Below, in pieces: positions 10,401 through 18,342 of a stretch of DNA of 59,012 nucleotides; the stretch's first letter is position 1, and every line of letters starts with the position of its first letter. The stretch covers positions 1 to 59,012 of the forward strand of contig JALQCR010000040.1 in NCBI GenBank assembly GCA_023336205.1, in the 5' to 3' direction. The position numbers were made by a program, and so were the translations under genes. The notes beneath the pieces are model-generated. The model searched no databases. It worked only from the letters and a program-made list of their open reading frames with translations, and was not told the origin of the DNA. Source of the stretch: Pseudanabaena sp. Salubria-1. Its GTDB lineage: Bacteria > Cyanobacteriota > Cyanobacteriia > Pseudanabaenales > Pseudanabaenaceae.

Positions 10401-10556
10401 GCCGATCGCAATCAGCAGCAATCCCAGTCCCATTGAGCCTCTTGACTTATTAGGTTTGGGGGCGTTTGGCGATTTAGGCGATCTCTTTGAAGATGCTTGC
10501 TTGCTCTTGCCTGAAGAAGTCGCTGGGGTTCTCTTAGATGTGCTTGCCATATGCAT
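4497..10556 (-). CDS. Giant methyl-accepting chemotaxis protein with ~1200-residue acidic tail
   Basis: This is a PilJ/PixJ-type membrane chemoreceptor of 2019 residues, about twice the usual length. A basic Ser/Lys/Pro-rich N-terminus (1-40) precedes TM1 (~43-66), an extracytoplasmic Cache-like sensor (~70-335), TM2 (~340-363), a HAMP-like region and a methyl-accepting coiled-coil domain ending near residue 787. The remaining ~1230 residues are low-complexity, rich in Asp, Glu, Ser, Asn and Phe, with loosely repeated units such as MDEEFNFDITDDD and LMDEAFDFGMSDDP. A short basic patch (GIQKKNPPKLVEP) lies close to the C-terminus. It is last in a minus-strand cluster after CheY and CheW, as in pil/pix/hmp loci. 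The frame is open throughout, so the tail looks genuine; its function is unknown. Confidence 0.9.
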   Translation of the reverse strand: MHMASTSKRTPATSSGKSKQASSKRSPKSPNAPKPNKSRGSMGLGLLLIAIGTSLIGLGGLGYWFYQELLSSARREVDTSAEAQARQIDARLSDVKTTVDEVAGGAKILFQQPSKPKGSEPYQRLIVDGLQNKKSIAGMGIASNGNLLFAPAKPLVPYVWREQSGLKTETAGQKLAAPNDKFLSGDRPDIPKASFYLDTLKGQAAWSQPYTALGKTLITYSAPISDGQKVVGIVNADAIASELLSLVDTASYQDTSNESKIGFVVANSSGKVVTASYKFQATQTQNPAIAEDLTSLVQQAKAKPSGIVQTGGNLWAYRKIEGSDLLFAAQLPESEITNKLMLPVGVAAVSISAILAIAILLFVNRLKNRLKPLTEECDRYLSQQGNSNVNIPAKDIAGKDEIDHLGISLKNTFQQVKNNEIRLRNGLSQTLSSSDDDISAAAQIQQNFAETELMEAEVGNLLDVVSSMEEGDLTIEAQVNDRATGLVADTLNRLREKLVEIISSVLGTAKQVVQGAADLEELAKTVVLNSAEQAQSVAQGQALTEQVAAIAERSSAQVNDANQSLQEVRDTVASGQTAIVALTDSISVLQTGSAQIVQRMKTLGEFVGLAEQFVQDQGQIASLTQALAINATLVAARAAQQKDPRQFTSVAREFESIAGQVNDLATQTNDGLTVLQQRTSQIQTVVTAIDAEVQNLSGLVAGFTSGVESSQSAFNSIQIATEEVVQIGQAITESSTEIAEAAGSTASYMSEIAQLADRTANLTRSARQQAEAMGNQAQQLLQGIQFFRLPDSSGGLTHETSVNSLFDASTESSNTEPNNLGVAVPAIAVAAAVTAVSFSQSESSLANAYEAEEDNTATDNKYLENLLDDGVSSDQIDDNAVESLQEQSFDSISENFMSGGIADNQNPDSATYSNLTDISLIEESLLADLKHEVYDDDSSLDESSPLDDTEPTLKNQLDGVNESSIVEASSDPLIVSATSSFLENTAFGTVSPLAEDANLNLPTFVDFSIPDMDDDDFIIPKMNIESTLDNSNSFFDSDNSILASEVNQADFDPFAMDTQTAEDADEAAIANNDNVFELTDSQDYNQFTTNNVINESLEESVESSSNEVLGGSFEMPLDESLFDEGFDGALNDSVHHPFAVAEDIEEPIPETVNNELNYELSDQDANNSFDFGQPVDIYSNNLENQGELSEFPAQIPDIYLEDSSDDEFSEVFNFEIGDDPITNYADSVEPDNFLDVIRTQGNEGLEEIVEDFDSQVNDYMDPAIAPELDLLSPSLDLSEQPSTEFTFEIDESLSAESSDLVELDEFSESYSDVLFDDNPIDKSEEFIVNPFDTSENIQDDESFVLESIAQENSSLDLLDEQSEDLSSLFNITEEIAEVDLGNDQYGAESNETNSLVEQADELDSIWQAEESVLDESDFSADFDVSMISPSEQVSEPFDFSTDLQEDSFTPEIAIASETDIQLSPVLDLYDQQLEYISDELSEDFSFEIEEDLSTDQMDLGNDAFDAAFTMSQPEIEDISLSSLPESESELAFPSLIDEIENPEAQSSEAIWETDDIASVFGEIPNIQEDLAEDSSFITDNLSTTFVLPDLSSVAETSDALMDEEFNFDITDDDSNFNVFTNPLERVVEDLVSDSGLNNSEDLPDSVSDAISQTDLISPDLEEIDGFEENLVESQSSSAAASFSSVFALPDLSLMEESDEALMDEAFDFGMSDDPDNADNFGVSINSLEEEPAIASDEDLLNESGVDLSSVFNDNLEQGAELSYQEFINNSESNFDIDDNTSTFAELTGGLESEDESIKFSEIMDAGNFTDDALEESVIFEAIADETNDLDLESSADSLDLGISQTSNLGLDSEFMESFPDLSLDFSDNWLDKVDEDSDLSSAKFADSDDDISIGYPSEDEVKTMSDGDTYGFADNLLDSLMDEADEEFASLSMDLPDLQTLPHLPNFSDHSVETEDSNSELESEIEFDFSAFDLPIEDSINSARAEIEDFLSGSLDIEEEGIQKKNPPKLVEPDNSGSV

Positions 10557-10672
10557 TCGCTATAGGGAAAGGATCGTAGCATTTTTGTGAAAATCATCCT
10601 ACACTATACTCGCCCTAATCATGTAGCCAAATAGTATGAAGTTTCAAACTACGGTACATATCAGTGCAAGTA

Positions 10673-11257
10673 CTACTTAGAAATCTGCCAGCGTTGAGGT
10701 TGCCAAATATGACTAGGAATACTTGATAGGATAATTTCAATGGGAGTATACTCGGTCTCCTTGATATTCGCTACTGTTTGACTTATTTTTTTTGCATGTT
10801 TAGCATCGGTGATCGATGGAAACGTTAGCTGATCTACATCTGAAGATTGCTGACGCTGATCTTGATGCTCATCAATAGTAAGGCTACCGATTACCCGATC
10901 TACAATTACCCCAACCCCACCCAGATTTTTGTTGCCCAAATTGTCGGCTAGTTTACTCAGTCTCACCACCGTCAAAGATTCCGTGATTAAAGTGCGTTGT
11001 TCCCCCATTAGCAATCGTAATAACAGCAAAGGCATCACATTTGCTTGATGATGCATTACCCCAATGATTGCAGTTTCATAAAAGGGTAAAGCAACGATTG
11101 CATTGCGATCGATAATAATAATTTCTGAAACTAATGTGTCGGGAAAATTAACTGTGCGATCGCCAACTTTTGCCACAATATATCGGTTACTCGGTGCGAA
11201 TAGCTGATCAAGTAATGGCTCAGCTGCGTTGGCTTGGCTCATCTCAGAAATGCTCAT
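10673..11257 (-). CDS. CheW-like chemotaxis coupling protein
   Basis: This is a 194-residue single CheW domain. CheW proteins bridge the chemoreceptor tip and the CheA kinase in the cytosol. The recognisable pattern is RYIVAKVGDRTVNFPDTLVSEII, then 'GVMHHQANVMPLLLLRLLMGE', the segment with the usual invariant small residue and hydrophobic core, then VVRLSKL and GVIVDRVIGSL. Its ATG overlaps the CheY stop codon by four bases (ATGA), so the two are translationally coupled. The chemoreceptor gene follows 116 bp downstream. The paralogue is most like PilI/PixI in gene order. Confidence 0.88.
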   Translation of the reverse strand: MSISEMSQANAAEPLLDQLFAPSNRYIVAKVGDRTVNFPDTLVSEIIIIDRNAIVALPFYETAIIGVMHHQANVMPLLLLRLLMGEQRTLITESLTVVRLSKLADNLGNKNLGGVGVIVDRVIGSLTIDEHQDQRQQSSDVDQLTFPSITDAKHAKKISQTVANIKETEYTPIEIILSSIPSHIWQPQRWQISK

Positions 11258-11631
11258 TTCACTCGTTGGGGCAACTTATTCAAAACTTCAGATAATGACT
11301 CTCGACTAACTGGTTTGGGCAAATAGTCATTAGCTTTAGCACGTTTTAGTCCATAGTCAATTTCGAGTTTGGTACTTTTGGTTGAGCATAAAATCACGTA
11401 CTGATCGGCAAGTTGATGTTGCGATCGCAGTTCTCGCAAAAACTTATAACCATCTTGATCTGGCAATACAATGTCTAAGAAAATAGCTGTGTAGGAATTG
11501 TTGATGATTTTATCTAAAGCGCCAATAGTCGATTCACAGAAATCTACTGTATGCCCAAAATCTTTTAAGAAAGAACTTAACAAATGCCTCTGAATCGCGG
11601 AATCATCAATTATTAAAAAATGCTCGCTCAT
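11254..11631 (-). CDS. CheY-like single-domain response regulator
   Basis: This receiver domain of ~125 residues contains the acidic pair in LIIDDSAIQRH, the phospho-acceptor Asp in AIFLDIVLPDQDGYKF, the conserved Thr/Ser region LCSTKS and Lys in YLPKPVSRE. I chose the ATG at 11631 over an upstream TTG (11646) because an AAGG Shine-Dalgarno lies about eight bases before it. It is coupled by ATGA to CheW. By analogy with PilH/PixH/HmpB, it would act as the phosphate acceptor from a CheA that is not encoded in this window. Confidence 0.9.
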   Translation of the reverse strand: MSEHFLIIDDSAIQRHLLSSFLKDFGHTVDFCESTIGALDKIINNSYTAIFLDIVLPDQDGYKFLRELRSQHQLADQYVILCSTKSTKLEIDYGLKRAKANDYLPKPVSRESLSEVLNKLPQRVK

Positions 11632-11863
11632 AATTCTTGCCTTCAATTGTATACAGTTAAATAAATGCGGTTACTTACGATTAATTTAGGATGAATGTGA
11701 ATCTGACAATTACTTTTATCTGTCCTTAACTTACTTTTTCTAATATCTTGAGAATACGTAAAAAATTGTCAGTACTTGTACAAATTAATGGATTTAAACC
11801 ACAATATTCTTGGTTGCTTTATTGCTTATGAAACAAGCATCATAGTACTGATATAACTAGTTC

Positions 11864-13078
11864 CTAGACTAGGGTGTCTGTTGACAAAGGCGCAAGCTCC
11901 CTTAATAAGTTACGTAATTCGTCGCGAAATTTTGGAGTGTCAGATGACGATCTTGGTTTGGCTAGAAAACGACAATTTGCCCATCTTGCCCTAAAGTTAT
12001 TAGTCATACTGTTCTCAGCAGTAACTAATACCAAAGATAACGAAGCTAATTCCCGTTGACGACGAATTTGTTTGATCAAATCAAAGCCATTTAGACTTGG
12101 CATATTGATATCAATAAAAACAATAGTTGGCTTGTATTCTAAGATTCTGTCAGTAGCTGCTTCAGCATCATCAGTAAAATCAACTTGATACCCCCAACTA
12201 ATTAACAGCCTTTGCATTTGTTGCAATAAAACAGGTGAGTCATCAACGATAAAAACCCTAGGTTCATCTTTGACATTTTTTGGTGCAGATACATTTTGCC
12301 GAACGCCAATATCACTGTCAGACTTCCGCTCTTCCAATGGCACAATTGACACAATGTTTTTTTGTGCTAACTTGTCTAGCAATAAGGCTGTGCGATAAAT
12401 CGGCTGTTTAAAAGTATCGGCGATCGCACAGATTCGATCTTGCCCCGTGGTCACCTTAGCAAAGAGCGGGAAATTATCGTTGCCCACTCTTGCCAGTAAA
12501 TTAGCCGCATCAACAAGTTGCACTAATTGGTAAGGATGTTTTACACAATCAAATTTTTGCCATTGCCTTACTTCATTGGCGATACTATTTTCGATTACTG
12601 ATAACTGCCAAACAGGTAGATTAATTTGCAGCTCTTCGGCGGGCTTCCATACAAAAGAGAATCCATCCTCTAAATGCAAAGACAACAAATTTTCTAAGAT
12701 AACTTCTTTTAAAACTTCCTTAGTAATTTCGGGATGTTTTTTGTAAACATTGCTCACAAAAGGATAACAGTAAGGTCGATTATTTTGACGCTGCTCCCAT
12801 TCAGGAATACGCGAAAAATTAATGCCTTTGCTGTTGTATTTGCGAACCAATGTGGGTATGACTTGCCCTTCTTCTTCTGCTAATACTAGTCCTCCACCCG
12901 TAAGTAATAATTTCCACCGATGATATTTTGTCTCTACGCGGATCACTCCCGTAGAACGACTCATGACGCGCATAGCAGCTAACAGGATATGTAATGTGGC
13001 ATTCCTCACTACTTGTCCGTCCGTCAAGTTGTTAGACACAAGGTCTGAGTTAGGCAAGGAACCTGTCATAGCAATCAT
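11864..13078 (-). CDS. PATAN-domain response regulator (PatA/PixG-like), copy 2
   Basis: This protein has 404 residues with an N-terminal PATAN region (~1-260; motifs LHILLAAMRVMSRSTGVIRVE and FDCVKHPYQLVQLVDAANLL) and a C-terminal receiver (~270-390). The receiver contains VFIVDDSPVLL, phospho-acceptor VFIDINMPSLNGFDLI, Thr in LVLVTAEN and Lys in FLAKP. Such proteins control phototaxis, pili or heterocyst patterning in cyanobacteria. It is a close paralogue of the next upstream gene. A 217-bp gap to cheY may hold a separate promoter, though none is obvious. Confidence 0.88.
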   Translation of the reverse strand: MIAMTGSLPNSDLVSNNLTDGQVVRNATLHILLAAMRVMSRSTGVIRVETKYHRWKLLLTGGGLVLAEEEGQVIPTLVRKYNSKGINFSRIPEWEQRQNNRPYCYPFVSNVYKKHPEITKEVLKEVILENLLSLHLEDGFSFVWKPAEELQINLPVWQLSVIENSIANEVRQWQKFDCVKHPYQLVQLVDAANLLARVGNDNFPLFAKVTTGQDRICAIADTFKQPIYRTALLLDKLAQKNIVSIVPLEERKSDSDIGVRQNVSAPKNVKDEPRVFIVDDSPVLLQQMQRLLISWGYQVDFTDDAEAATDRILEYKPTIVFIDINMPSLNGFDLIKQIRRQRELASLSLVLVTAENSMTNNFRARWANCRFLAKPRSSSDTPKFRDELRNLLRELAPLSTDTLV

Positions 13079-13277
13079 GTTTTTTGACTGGGAGGCACTT
13101 GGATGGGGAAAATACTATAAGTATTACAAAAAAACGGATCGCTTCATCATAGATCGTAGCAACTACGGACAAATTCGATTGGTTTCCTCAGATACATTAT
13201 CCCAAATTGTATTCGGGTTATTGCCATACTGCGTCTAAGCAATTCTACTTAGTTTTATCTTAACATTCAGTGAAGTA

Positions 13278-13306
13278 GGGTGTATTAGCGTCAGCGTAAC
13301 GCACCC
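13278..13306. repeat. Imperfect REP-like inverted repeat in 286-bp intergenic gap
   Basis: GGGTGTATTAGCG and GCGTAACGCACCC form an imperfect hairpin around a TCA loop. Related 'GGTGCGTTA...TAACGCACC' palindromes are widespread in cyanobacterial intergenic DNA. Nothing else was recognised in 13079-13364. Confidence 0.4.
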
Positions 13307-13364
13307 AATAAACCCAGTGCTACGATATCGCTATCACTCCCTAAGAAAGCAATAGTGACGATCG

Positions 13365-14600
13365 CTATAATTGCGATTGAGAGACAAAATCTTGCAAAAT
13401 CGTCCGAACCTGATCACGAAATTCTTGGATATCATCGGATTTGAGAGGCTTGCTCAAAAAACGACAATTAGCCCATTTTGCACGAAAGTTGTTGGTAATT
13501 GTATTCTCGGATGTAACTAAAACTAGGGGAATAATTGCCAAAGATGGTTGACGACGAATTTGTTTAATTAGATCAAACCCATTTAAATTAGGCATATTGA
13601 TATCCATAAATACAATATCGGGCTTTTCTGATAGCATTTGCCTAGTGGCGTTAACGGAGTCATTGACTAGGCTTAGCTGATAACCCCAGCTTGTTATTAA
13701 ATTGCCAAATTGCTTGAGTAACAAGGGGGAGTCATCAACAATCATCACTTTAAGTTGAGATCGGGTTTCCTGAATTTTGTCAAGGACTGGCTCTTCATTA
13801 ACTGCCAAAGAACGTAATTTTAAAGGCAAGATAACAACAGTATGATTTTCAGCTAACTTATCGAGTTTGAGTGCAGTCCGAGTAATATGTTGCTGAAACC
13901 AATCGGCAATTTCACTAATTCGACATTTCCCGTTTGTAACTTGATTAAACAGTGGAACTTTGGCGATTCCACATTCAGAATCTAGTAGTTGCACCATTTG
14001 ATAGGGATGACGCACATGAGTAAAAGTGCGCCATTGCTTAGTTGCTTTGGCGATCGCTTTTTCGAGATCATTGATTTGCCATATTGGCAAAATAATTGGA
14101 CTATTTAACGCCAAAGGTTTCCATAGAAAGGAAAACTTTTTTTCCAAAGAAATTGCTAAAAGGTTTTCTAATAATATTTCCTTGAAAATCATTAGACAGT
14201 TTTCGCGATCGCGGGCATAAAGTTTACCTAAAAGTTCACAAGTCTCAATGATATTGAGAGACTTGCTAGTATTACTAAGTAAAATATCCTGTGGAAGCTG
14301 AACTTTTTGGATTTGGAGTTTGCGTCTTAGCGTCGCCAAAAAATTACCTTCATCTTCGATAAAGGCGATTCTCCCACGATGCATAAAGATATTCCAGCTA
14401 AAATGATGAGACTCAATATTGACTGTACCTGTATGGTTCTTGAGTAATTTCAGCATTGCCATAAGACTGGCATAAGTCAAGTCAGGGATTATTTCATCAA
14501 CTGGAATAATATTGATGGATTTGGTAATTATTTGACTGACGCTTTTTTCTTTTGGGAGATTGAAAGCGTCGAGCTCTTGTGAAGTCTGCGTCATTGCCAA
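13365..14600 (-). CDS. PATAN-domain response regulator (PatA/PixG-like), copy 1
   Basis: This 411-residue protein has the same architecture as its neighbour: an N-terminal PATAN region (YASLMAMLKLLKNHTGTVNIE and FTHVRHPYQMVQLLDSECGI) and a C-terminal receiver with VMIVDDSPLLL, phospho-acceptor VFMDINMPNLNGFDLI, LVTSEN and FLSKPLKS. The two proteins align along their whole length (FRAKWANCRFLSKP versus FRARWANCRFLAKP), indicating tandem duplication. It heads the minus-strand chemotaxis-like cluster and is divergent from the hydrolase gene, with only 42 bp between them. Confidence 0.88.
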   Translation of the reverse strand: MAMTQTSQELDAFNLPKEKSVSQIITKSINIIPVDEIIPDLTYASLMAMLKLLKNHTGTVNIESHHFSWNIFMHRGRIAFIEDEGNFLATLRRKLQIQKVQLPQDILLSNTSKSLNIIETCELLGKLYARDRENCLMIFKEILLENLLAISLEKKFSFLWKPLALNSPIILPIWQINDLEKAIAKATKQWRTFTHVRHPYQMVQLLDSECGIAKVPLFNQVTNGKCRISEIADWFQQHITRTALKLDKLAENHTVVILPLKLRSLAVNEEPVLDKIQETRSQLKVMIVDDSPLLLKQFGNLITSWGYQLSLVNDSVNATRQMLSEKPDIVFMDINMPNLNGFDLIKQIRRQPSLAIIPLVLVTSENTITNNFRAKWANCRFLSKPLKSDDIQEFRDQVRTILQDFVSQSQL

Positions 14601-14642
14601 GTTAAGGTAAGTAAGACTTGATTTATTTCAAATGTATTTCGG

Positions 14643-15524
14643 ATGATTAGCGATCGCAGATTAAAAGTTTTATGCCTGCACGGACACCCCGGAAATAGCG
14701 AAGCAATGCAGATCTTCGCTCAATACTTTCATGCTCAAGGTATTAGGGCGATCGCGCCTGACTTGCGTGGTTATGGAAATTGTAAGGCAACTATGAGCTT
14801 TACAATGTTAGATCACATACAAGATCTCTGGGATCTTTTGGAAAGCGACCTCCAATCTGAGCAGAAAGACTTTTTAAATGAGCATCTAGAAACGGAATAT
14901 CTGATTTTAGGATGGTCTCTAGGTGGAATTTTGGCGATGGAGTTGGCGTTGCGAGCTGCTGAGCAGCAGAATTTATCTCAAAACAACTTCACTCCTATTC
15001 CCAAAAAAACTGCTCCGAAAATCGTAGGCTTGATTTTAATTGCCACAGCCGCCAAGCCGCGCAGCGGTTTACCAAAAATTGCTTGGTGGGAATATGCAAA
15101 TTTAGTGATTGCCGTTGCTTTGCATTGGGTTGTGCCAAAGCAGCGTTGGCATATTGAGTGGTTTGGCAAGCGATCGCTGATTAAATATTTAATTCAGCAG
15201 CATACTCAAGGAGCTTACGATCAGATTTCTCATACGGGTGCAAAAGCCTATTTACAAACTTCGCGCTATGCTCAACAAGCCTTAACGCAAGCACTGAGGC
15301 TAGGATACGATCGCACTGATGATTTAGCTAAAATCCAAATCCCCTGCTTTGTGATCGCCGCAGAGCAAGATCGCCATATCACAGCAGCATCAACCTTAGA
15401 AACTGCAAAATTATTGCCAAATTGTGAATTTATCTCTTACCCAAATACCGCCCATTTATTGCCTTGGGAAATAGGCGATCGCTTACTAGCGGATATTGAT
15501 GCATGGTGCGATCGGCATTTATGA
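14643..15524 (+). CDS. Alpha/beta-hydrolase fold protein
   Basis: This 293-residue cytosolic alpha/beta hydrolase has the oxyanion-hole motif LCLHGHPGN near the N-terminus, the nucleophile elbow GWSLGG (Ser near residue 96), an acid in AAEQDRH and the catalytic His in NTAHLLPWE. All elements of the Ser-Asp-His triad are therefore present. The substrate cannot be inferred. Ignoring the tandem duplication, its stop lies 46 bp before the NACHT gene on the same strand, so the two are probably co-transcribed. The last ~115 bases of the gene are copied again at 15835-15950. Confidence 0.85.
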   Translation: MISDRRLKVLCLHGHPGNSEAMQIFAQYFHAQGIRAIAPDLRGYGNCKATMSFTMLDHIQDLWDLLESDLQSEQKDFLNEHLETEYLILGWSLGGILAMELALRAAEQQNLSQNNFTPIPKKTAPKIVGLILIATAAKPRSGLPKIAWWEYANLVIAVALHWVVPKQRWHIEWFGKRSLIKYLIQQHTQGAYDQISHTGAKAYLQTSRYAQQALTQALRLGYDRTDDLAKIQIPCFVIAAEQDRHITAASTLETAKLLPNCEFISYPNTAHLLPWEIGDRLLADIDAWCDRHL

Positions 15525-16260
15525 TAAGGAAAGCGCCCCTAAAGGCTATTTCCCTTAAGACAATAAACTTATGTTCCCCCAAAAATTTCTGATGCGAATG
15601 GCGCAAACCCATCAGCTTTCTGCTGATCAGGAAAGTGTTTTCCTATTGCGATTTGGGGAAGATCGTGAAGATCGTGAAGTTGCTAGCTTTTTAGGCATTT
15701 CTGAAGAAGCCTATCGCAAGCGGATGGGAGAAATTTATCGAAAATTTGACATTAGTGGTAAGGGACCTGGCAAAAATAATCGTCTCTTACATATCTTGCA
15801 AAATTTTTTAGATGCAGACACCAGTTCGCAACCCAATTATTGCCAAATTGTGAATTTATCTCTTACCCAAATACCGCCCATTTATTGCCTTGGGAAATAG
15901 GCGATCGCTTACTAGCGGATATTGATGCATGGTGCGATCGGCATTTATGATAAGGAAAGCGCCCCTAAAGGCTATTTCCCTTAAGACAATAAACTTATGT
16001 TCCCCCAAAAATTTCTGATGCGAATGGCGCAAACCCATCAGCTTTCTGCTGATCAGGAAAGTGTTTTCCTATTGCGATTTGGGGAAGATCGTGAAGATCG
16101 TGAAGTTGCTAGCTTTTTAGGCATTTCTGAAGAAGCCTATCGCAAGCGGATGGGAGAAATTTATCGAAAATTTGACATTAGTGGTAAGGGACCTGGCAAA
16201 AATAATCGTCTCTTACATATCTTGCAAAATTTTTTAGATGCAGACACCAGTTCGCAACCC
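15409..16260 (+). repeat. Exact tandem duplication, two 426-bp units
   Basis: Unit 1 spans 15409-15834 and unit 2 spans 15835-16260; I see no mismatch between them. Each contains the hydrolase 3' end, the intergenic gap and the first 88 codons of the NACHT gene. Homology at the junction is a single base, so homologous slippage is not an obvious cause. Confidence 0.9.
15571..15900 (+). pseudogene. Duplicated 5' fragment of the NACHT gene
   Basis: The first 88 residues are identical to the full NACHT protein at 15997 (HTH region). The frame then runs into the second copy of the hydrolase 3' end and stops after 109 residues. It is a by-product of the 426-bp duplication. If real, it would encode a stand-alone HTH fragment; more probably it has no role or is an assembly error. 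Confidence 0.75.
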
Positions 16261-18342
16261 AGTTCACAAAATGAGCAAAACCTATTTCTTGCGGCCCAAT
16301 CTATATCTAGTCAAGGTATAGCCTCGGACATCAATATTGAAGAACTGGTGCAGCAACTACGCCATCGCAGTCGTCAACTAATCCAAGAGCGCTGTGCCAC
16401 CATGCGAGTGTTGGATATGTCGCATCCGATTGATCTGGAAAATATTTATACAGGTACAGATGTTTTAGAAAAAATTACCAGCCGCCGTCGTTTGGGAATT
16501 GCTGATTTGTTGGCTACTTATCATGGACGCGATCGCATTGAGATGGGACTCATCAATGAAGATCGTATTTCTAGTATGGAAGCTCTAAATCGCTACAGCA
16601 AACTGATGCTGCTAGGTAAACCAGGAGCAGGGAAAACGACGCTATTAAAATATACGGCTCTGAAATGTTCGCAAAGCGATATTTTTAGTGATTTGGTTCC
16701 AATTTTTGTGACATTGCGTCAGTATGCAGGCGCAGAATCTCAGCCACTGTTATTAGATTATATCTCTCAAGACTTATGCGCTTATAACATTGGTAATGAG
16801 GCAAATGTTAAACAGCTTCTACAACAAGGTCGAGCAATTCTATTTTTAGATGGACTGGATGAAGTTCGCGAAAATGATTTGCATCGTGTGCTTGAAGATT
16901 TACGGAGTTTTTCGGAGCAATTCTATACCAATCGTTTTGTGATTACCAGTCGCTTGGGATCGCAGGAATATATATTTGAGAAGTTCACTGAAGTCGAAGT
17001 TGCGAACTTCCAACCATTGCAAATTTCGCAATTTGCCCAGCGTTGGTTTCTTAATAATTCCCGACATATTGAGCTTTTTTTGCGAAAAGTAGAAGACAAT
17101 CGCCCTATTCAAGAATTGGCTACTAATCCGTTACTGCTTACTCTATTGTGTTCAGTGTTCGATGAATTTGGTGATTTCCCAACTAACCGTTCAGATCTCT
17201 ATCGAGAAGGGTTGGACGTACTGCTTAAAAAATGGGATGCCAAACGCAATATTGAACGGCATCAAATTTATAAAAATTTGTCGATGCAACGTAAAGAAGA
17301 TTTGTTAGCCCAAGTTGCTTGCACAACATTTTATCAAGGAGATTACTTTTTTCGGCAAGTCGATCTGGAAAGCTATATTACTGAATATATTCGTAATTTA
17401 CCAAAAGCAAATACCGATGAGGAGGCTTTGCAACTCGATAGTGAAGCAATTATCAGGGCGATCGAATCGCAACATGGTTTGTTTGTAGAACGAGCTAAAG
17501 GGATTTATTCTTTTTCGCATTTAACTTTTCATGAATATTTAGCAGCGCGTGAGCTTGTTTATAATGGCAACCAAGACACCTTGATATTGCTAGCTAGTAA
17601 AATCACCGATCCACGTTGGCATGATATTTTGCGCCTTGCTGTCGGTATGATGCGATCGGCTGACGAGTTGCTGATATTAATGAAAGAGTATTGCGATCGC
17701 CTGTTAGCTAGTGATCCGCAATTACAAAGTTTGTTGCAATGGGTTAACCAAAAAGCAGAATCTGTTCAAGTGACCGATCGCATTCAATCAGTACGGGCTT
17801 TCTATCTAACTCTTGGACGTGCGATCGCCCAGAGTTCTCCTCACAACTTGGCTAATGTCTTAGCGCGGAGCCTCGTACTTGATCTTGATCTTTGTCAAAA
17901 TCGTAATCTCAATGTTGATCTCGCTTTTGATCTGGCAAGAGCCCTAGAAACTAAAGATGGGGAAGATCTGGGACTTGATCTAGAACTAGATCTTAGTCTT
18001 GCTTTGGAATATGCCCAAGAAGCTGTCGATTCGCAATTGGCAGATGCTTTAACAGAACTAATTGAAGCTTGTCCTGAAGATGCTGATAGCGAGATCAAAT
18101 GGGAGGATTGGGCTAATAACCTGCGTCAACAGACGATCAACAATCGTAATATTGGTCAAATTTGGAATCTCACTCCCCATCAACTTGAGCATTTACGTCA
18201 ATACTGTAATGCTAATCGTCTTTTAGTCGAATGCCTTGAAAGTGATTGCTATGTGCGTCAACCTGTCAGACAAGCGATCGAGCAAAGTTTGCTATTACCA
18301 ATAACCCACAACACTATTAAGCCTGCAAAATCTGTGCTGTAG
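15997..18342 (+). CDS. NACHT-domain STAND NTPase with N-terminal HTH
   Basis: This protein has 781 residues. Residues 1-85 form a helix-turn-helix like the one at the N-terminus of cyanobacterial vWA/MoxR- and NACHT-associated proteins (LSADQESVFLLRFGE, VASFLGISEEAYRKRM). A linker leads to the NACHT module: Walker A GKPGAGKTTLLK near 206, Walker B ILFLDGLDEVRE near 281 and the sensor FVITSRLG near 313, then winged-helix elements ending in FSHLTFHEYLAARELV. The C-terminal ~200 residues are helical, with an odd Asp/Leu-rich stretch. Bacterial NACHT proteins are NLR-like and several confer phage resistance. Here it follows an alpha/beta hydrolase on the same strand and converges on an Uma2 gene with a 26-bp overlap. 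A role in defence is inferred from the family, not shown. Confidence 0.9.
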   Translation: MFPQKFLMRMAQTHQLSADQESVFLLRFGEDREDREVASFLGISEEAYRKRMGEIYRKFDISGKGPGKNNRLLHILQNFLDADTSSQPSSQNEQNLFLAAQSISSQGIASDINIEELVQQLRHRSRQLIQERCATMRVLDMSHPIDLENIYTGTDVLEKITSRRRLGIADLLATYHGRDRIEMGLINEDRISSMEALNRYSKLMLLGKPGAGKTTLLKYTALKCSQSDIFSDLVPIFVTLRQYAGAESQPLLLDYISQDLCAYNIGNEANVKQLLQQGRAILFLDGLDEVRENDLHRVLEDLRSFSEQFYTNRFVITSRLGSQEYIFEKFTEVEVANFQPLQISQFAQRWFLNNSRHIELFLRKVEDNRPIQELATNPLLLTLLCSVFDEFGDFPTNRSDLYREGLDVLLKKWDAKRNIERHQIYKNLSMQRKEDLLAQVACTTFYQGDYFFRQVDLESYITEYIRNLPKANTDEEALQLDSEAIIRAIESQHGLFVERAKGIYSFSHLTFHEYLAARELVYNGNQDTLILLASKITDPRWHDILRLAVGMMRSADELLILMKEYCDRLLASDPQLQSLLQWVNQKAESVQVTDRIQSVRAFYLTLGRAIAQSSPHNLANVLARSLVLDLDLCQNRNLNVDLAFDLARALETKDGEDLGLDLELDLSLALEYAQEAVDSQLADALTELIEACPEDADSEIKWEDWANNLRQQTINNRNIGQIWNLTPHQLEHLRQYCNANRLLVECLESDCYVRQPVRQAIEQSLLLPITHNTIKPAKSVL

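Noticed and set aside
15835..15954. Second copy of the hydrolase C-terminus
   Set aside because: Part of the 426-bp tandem duplication and not a separate gene.
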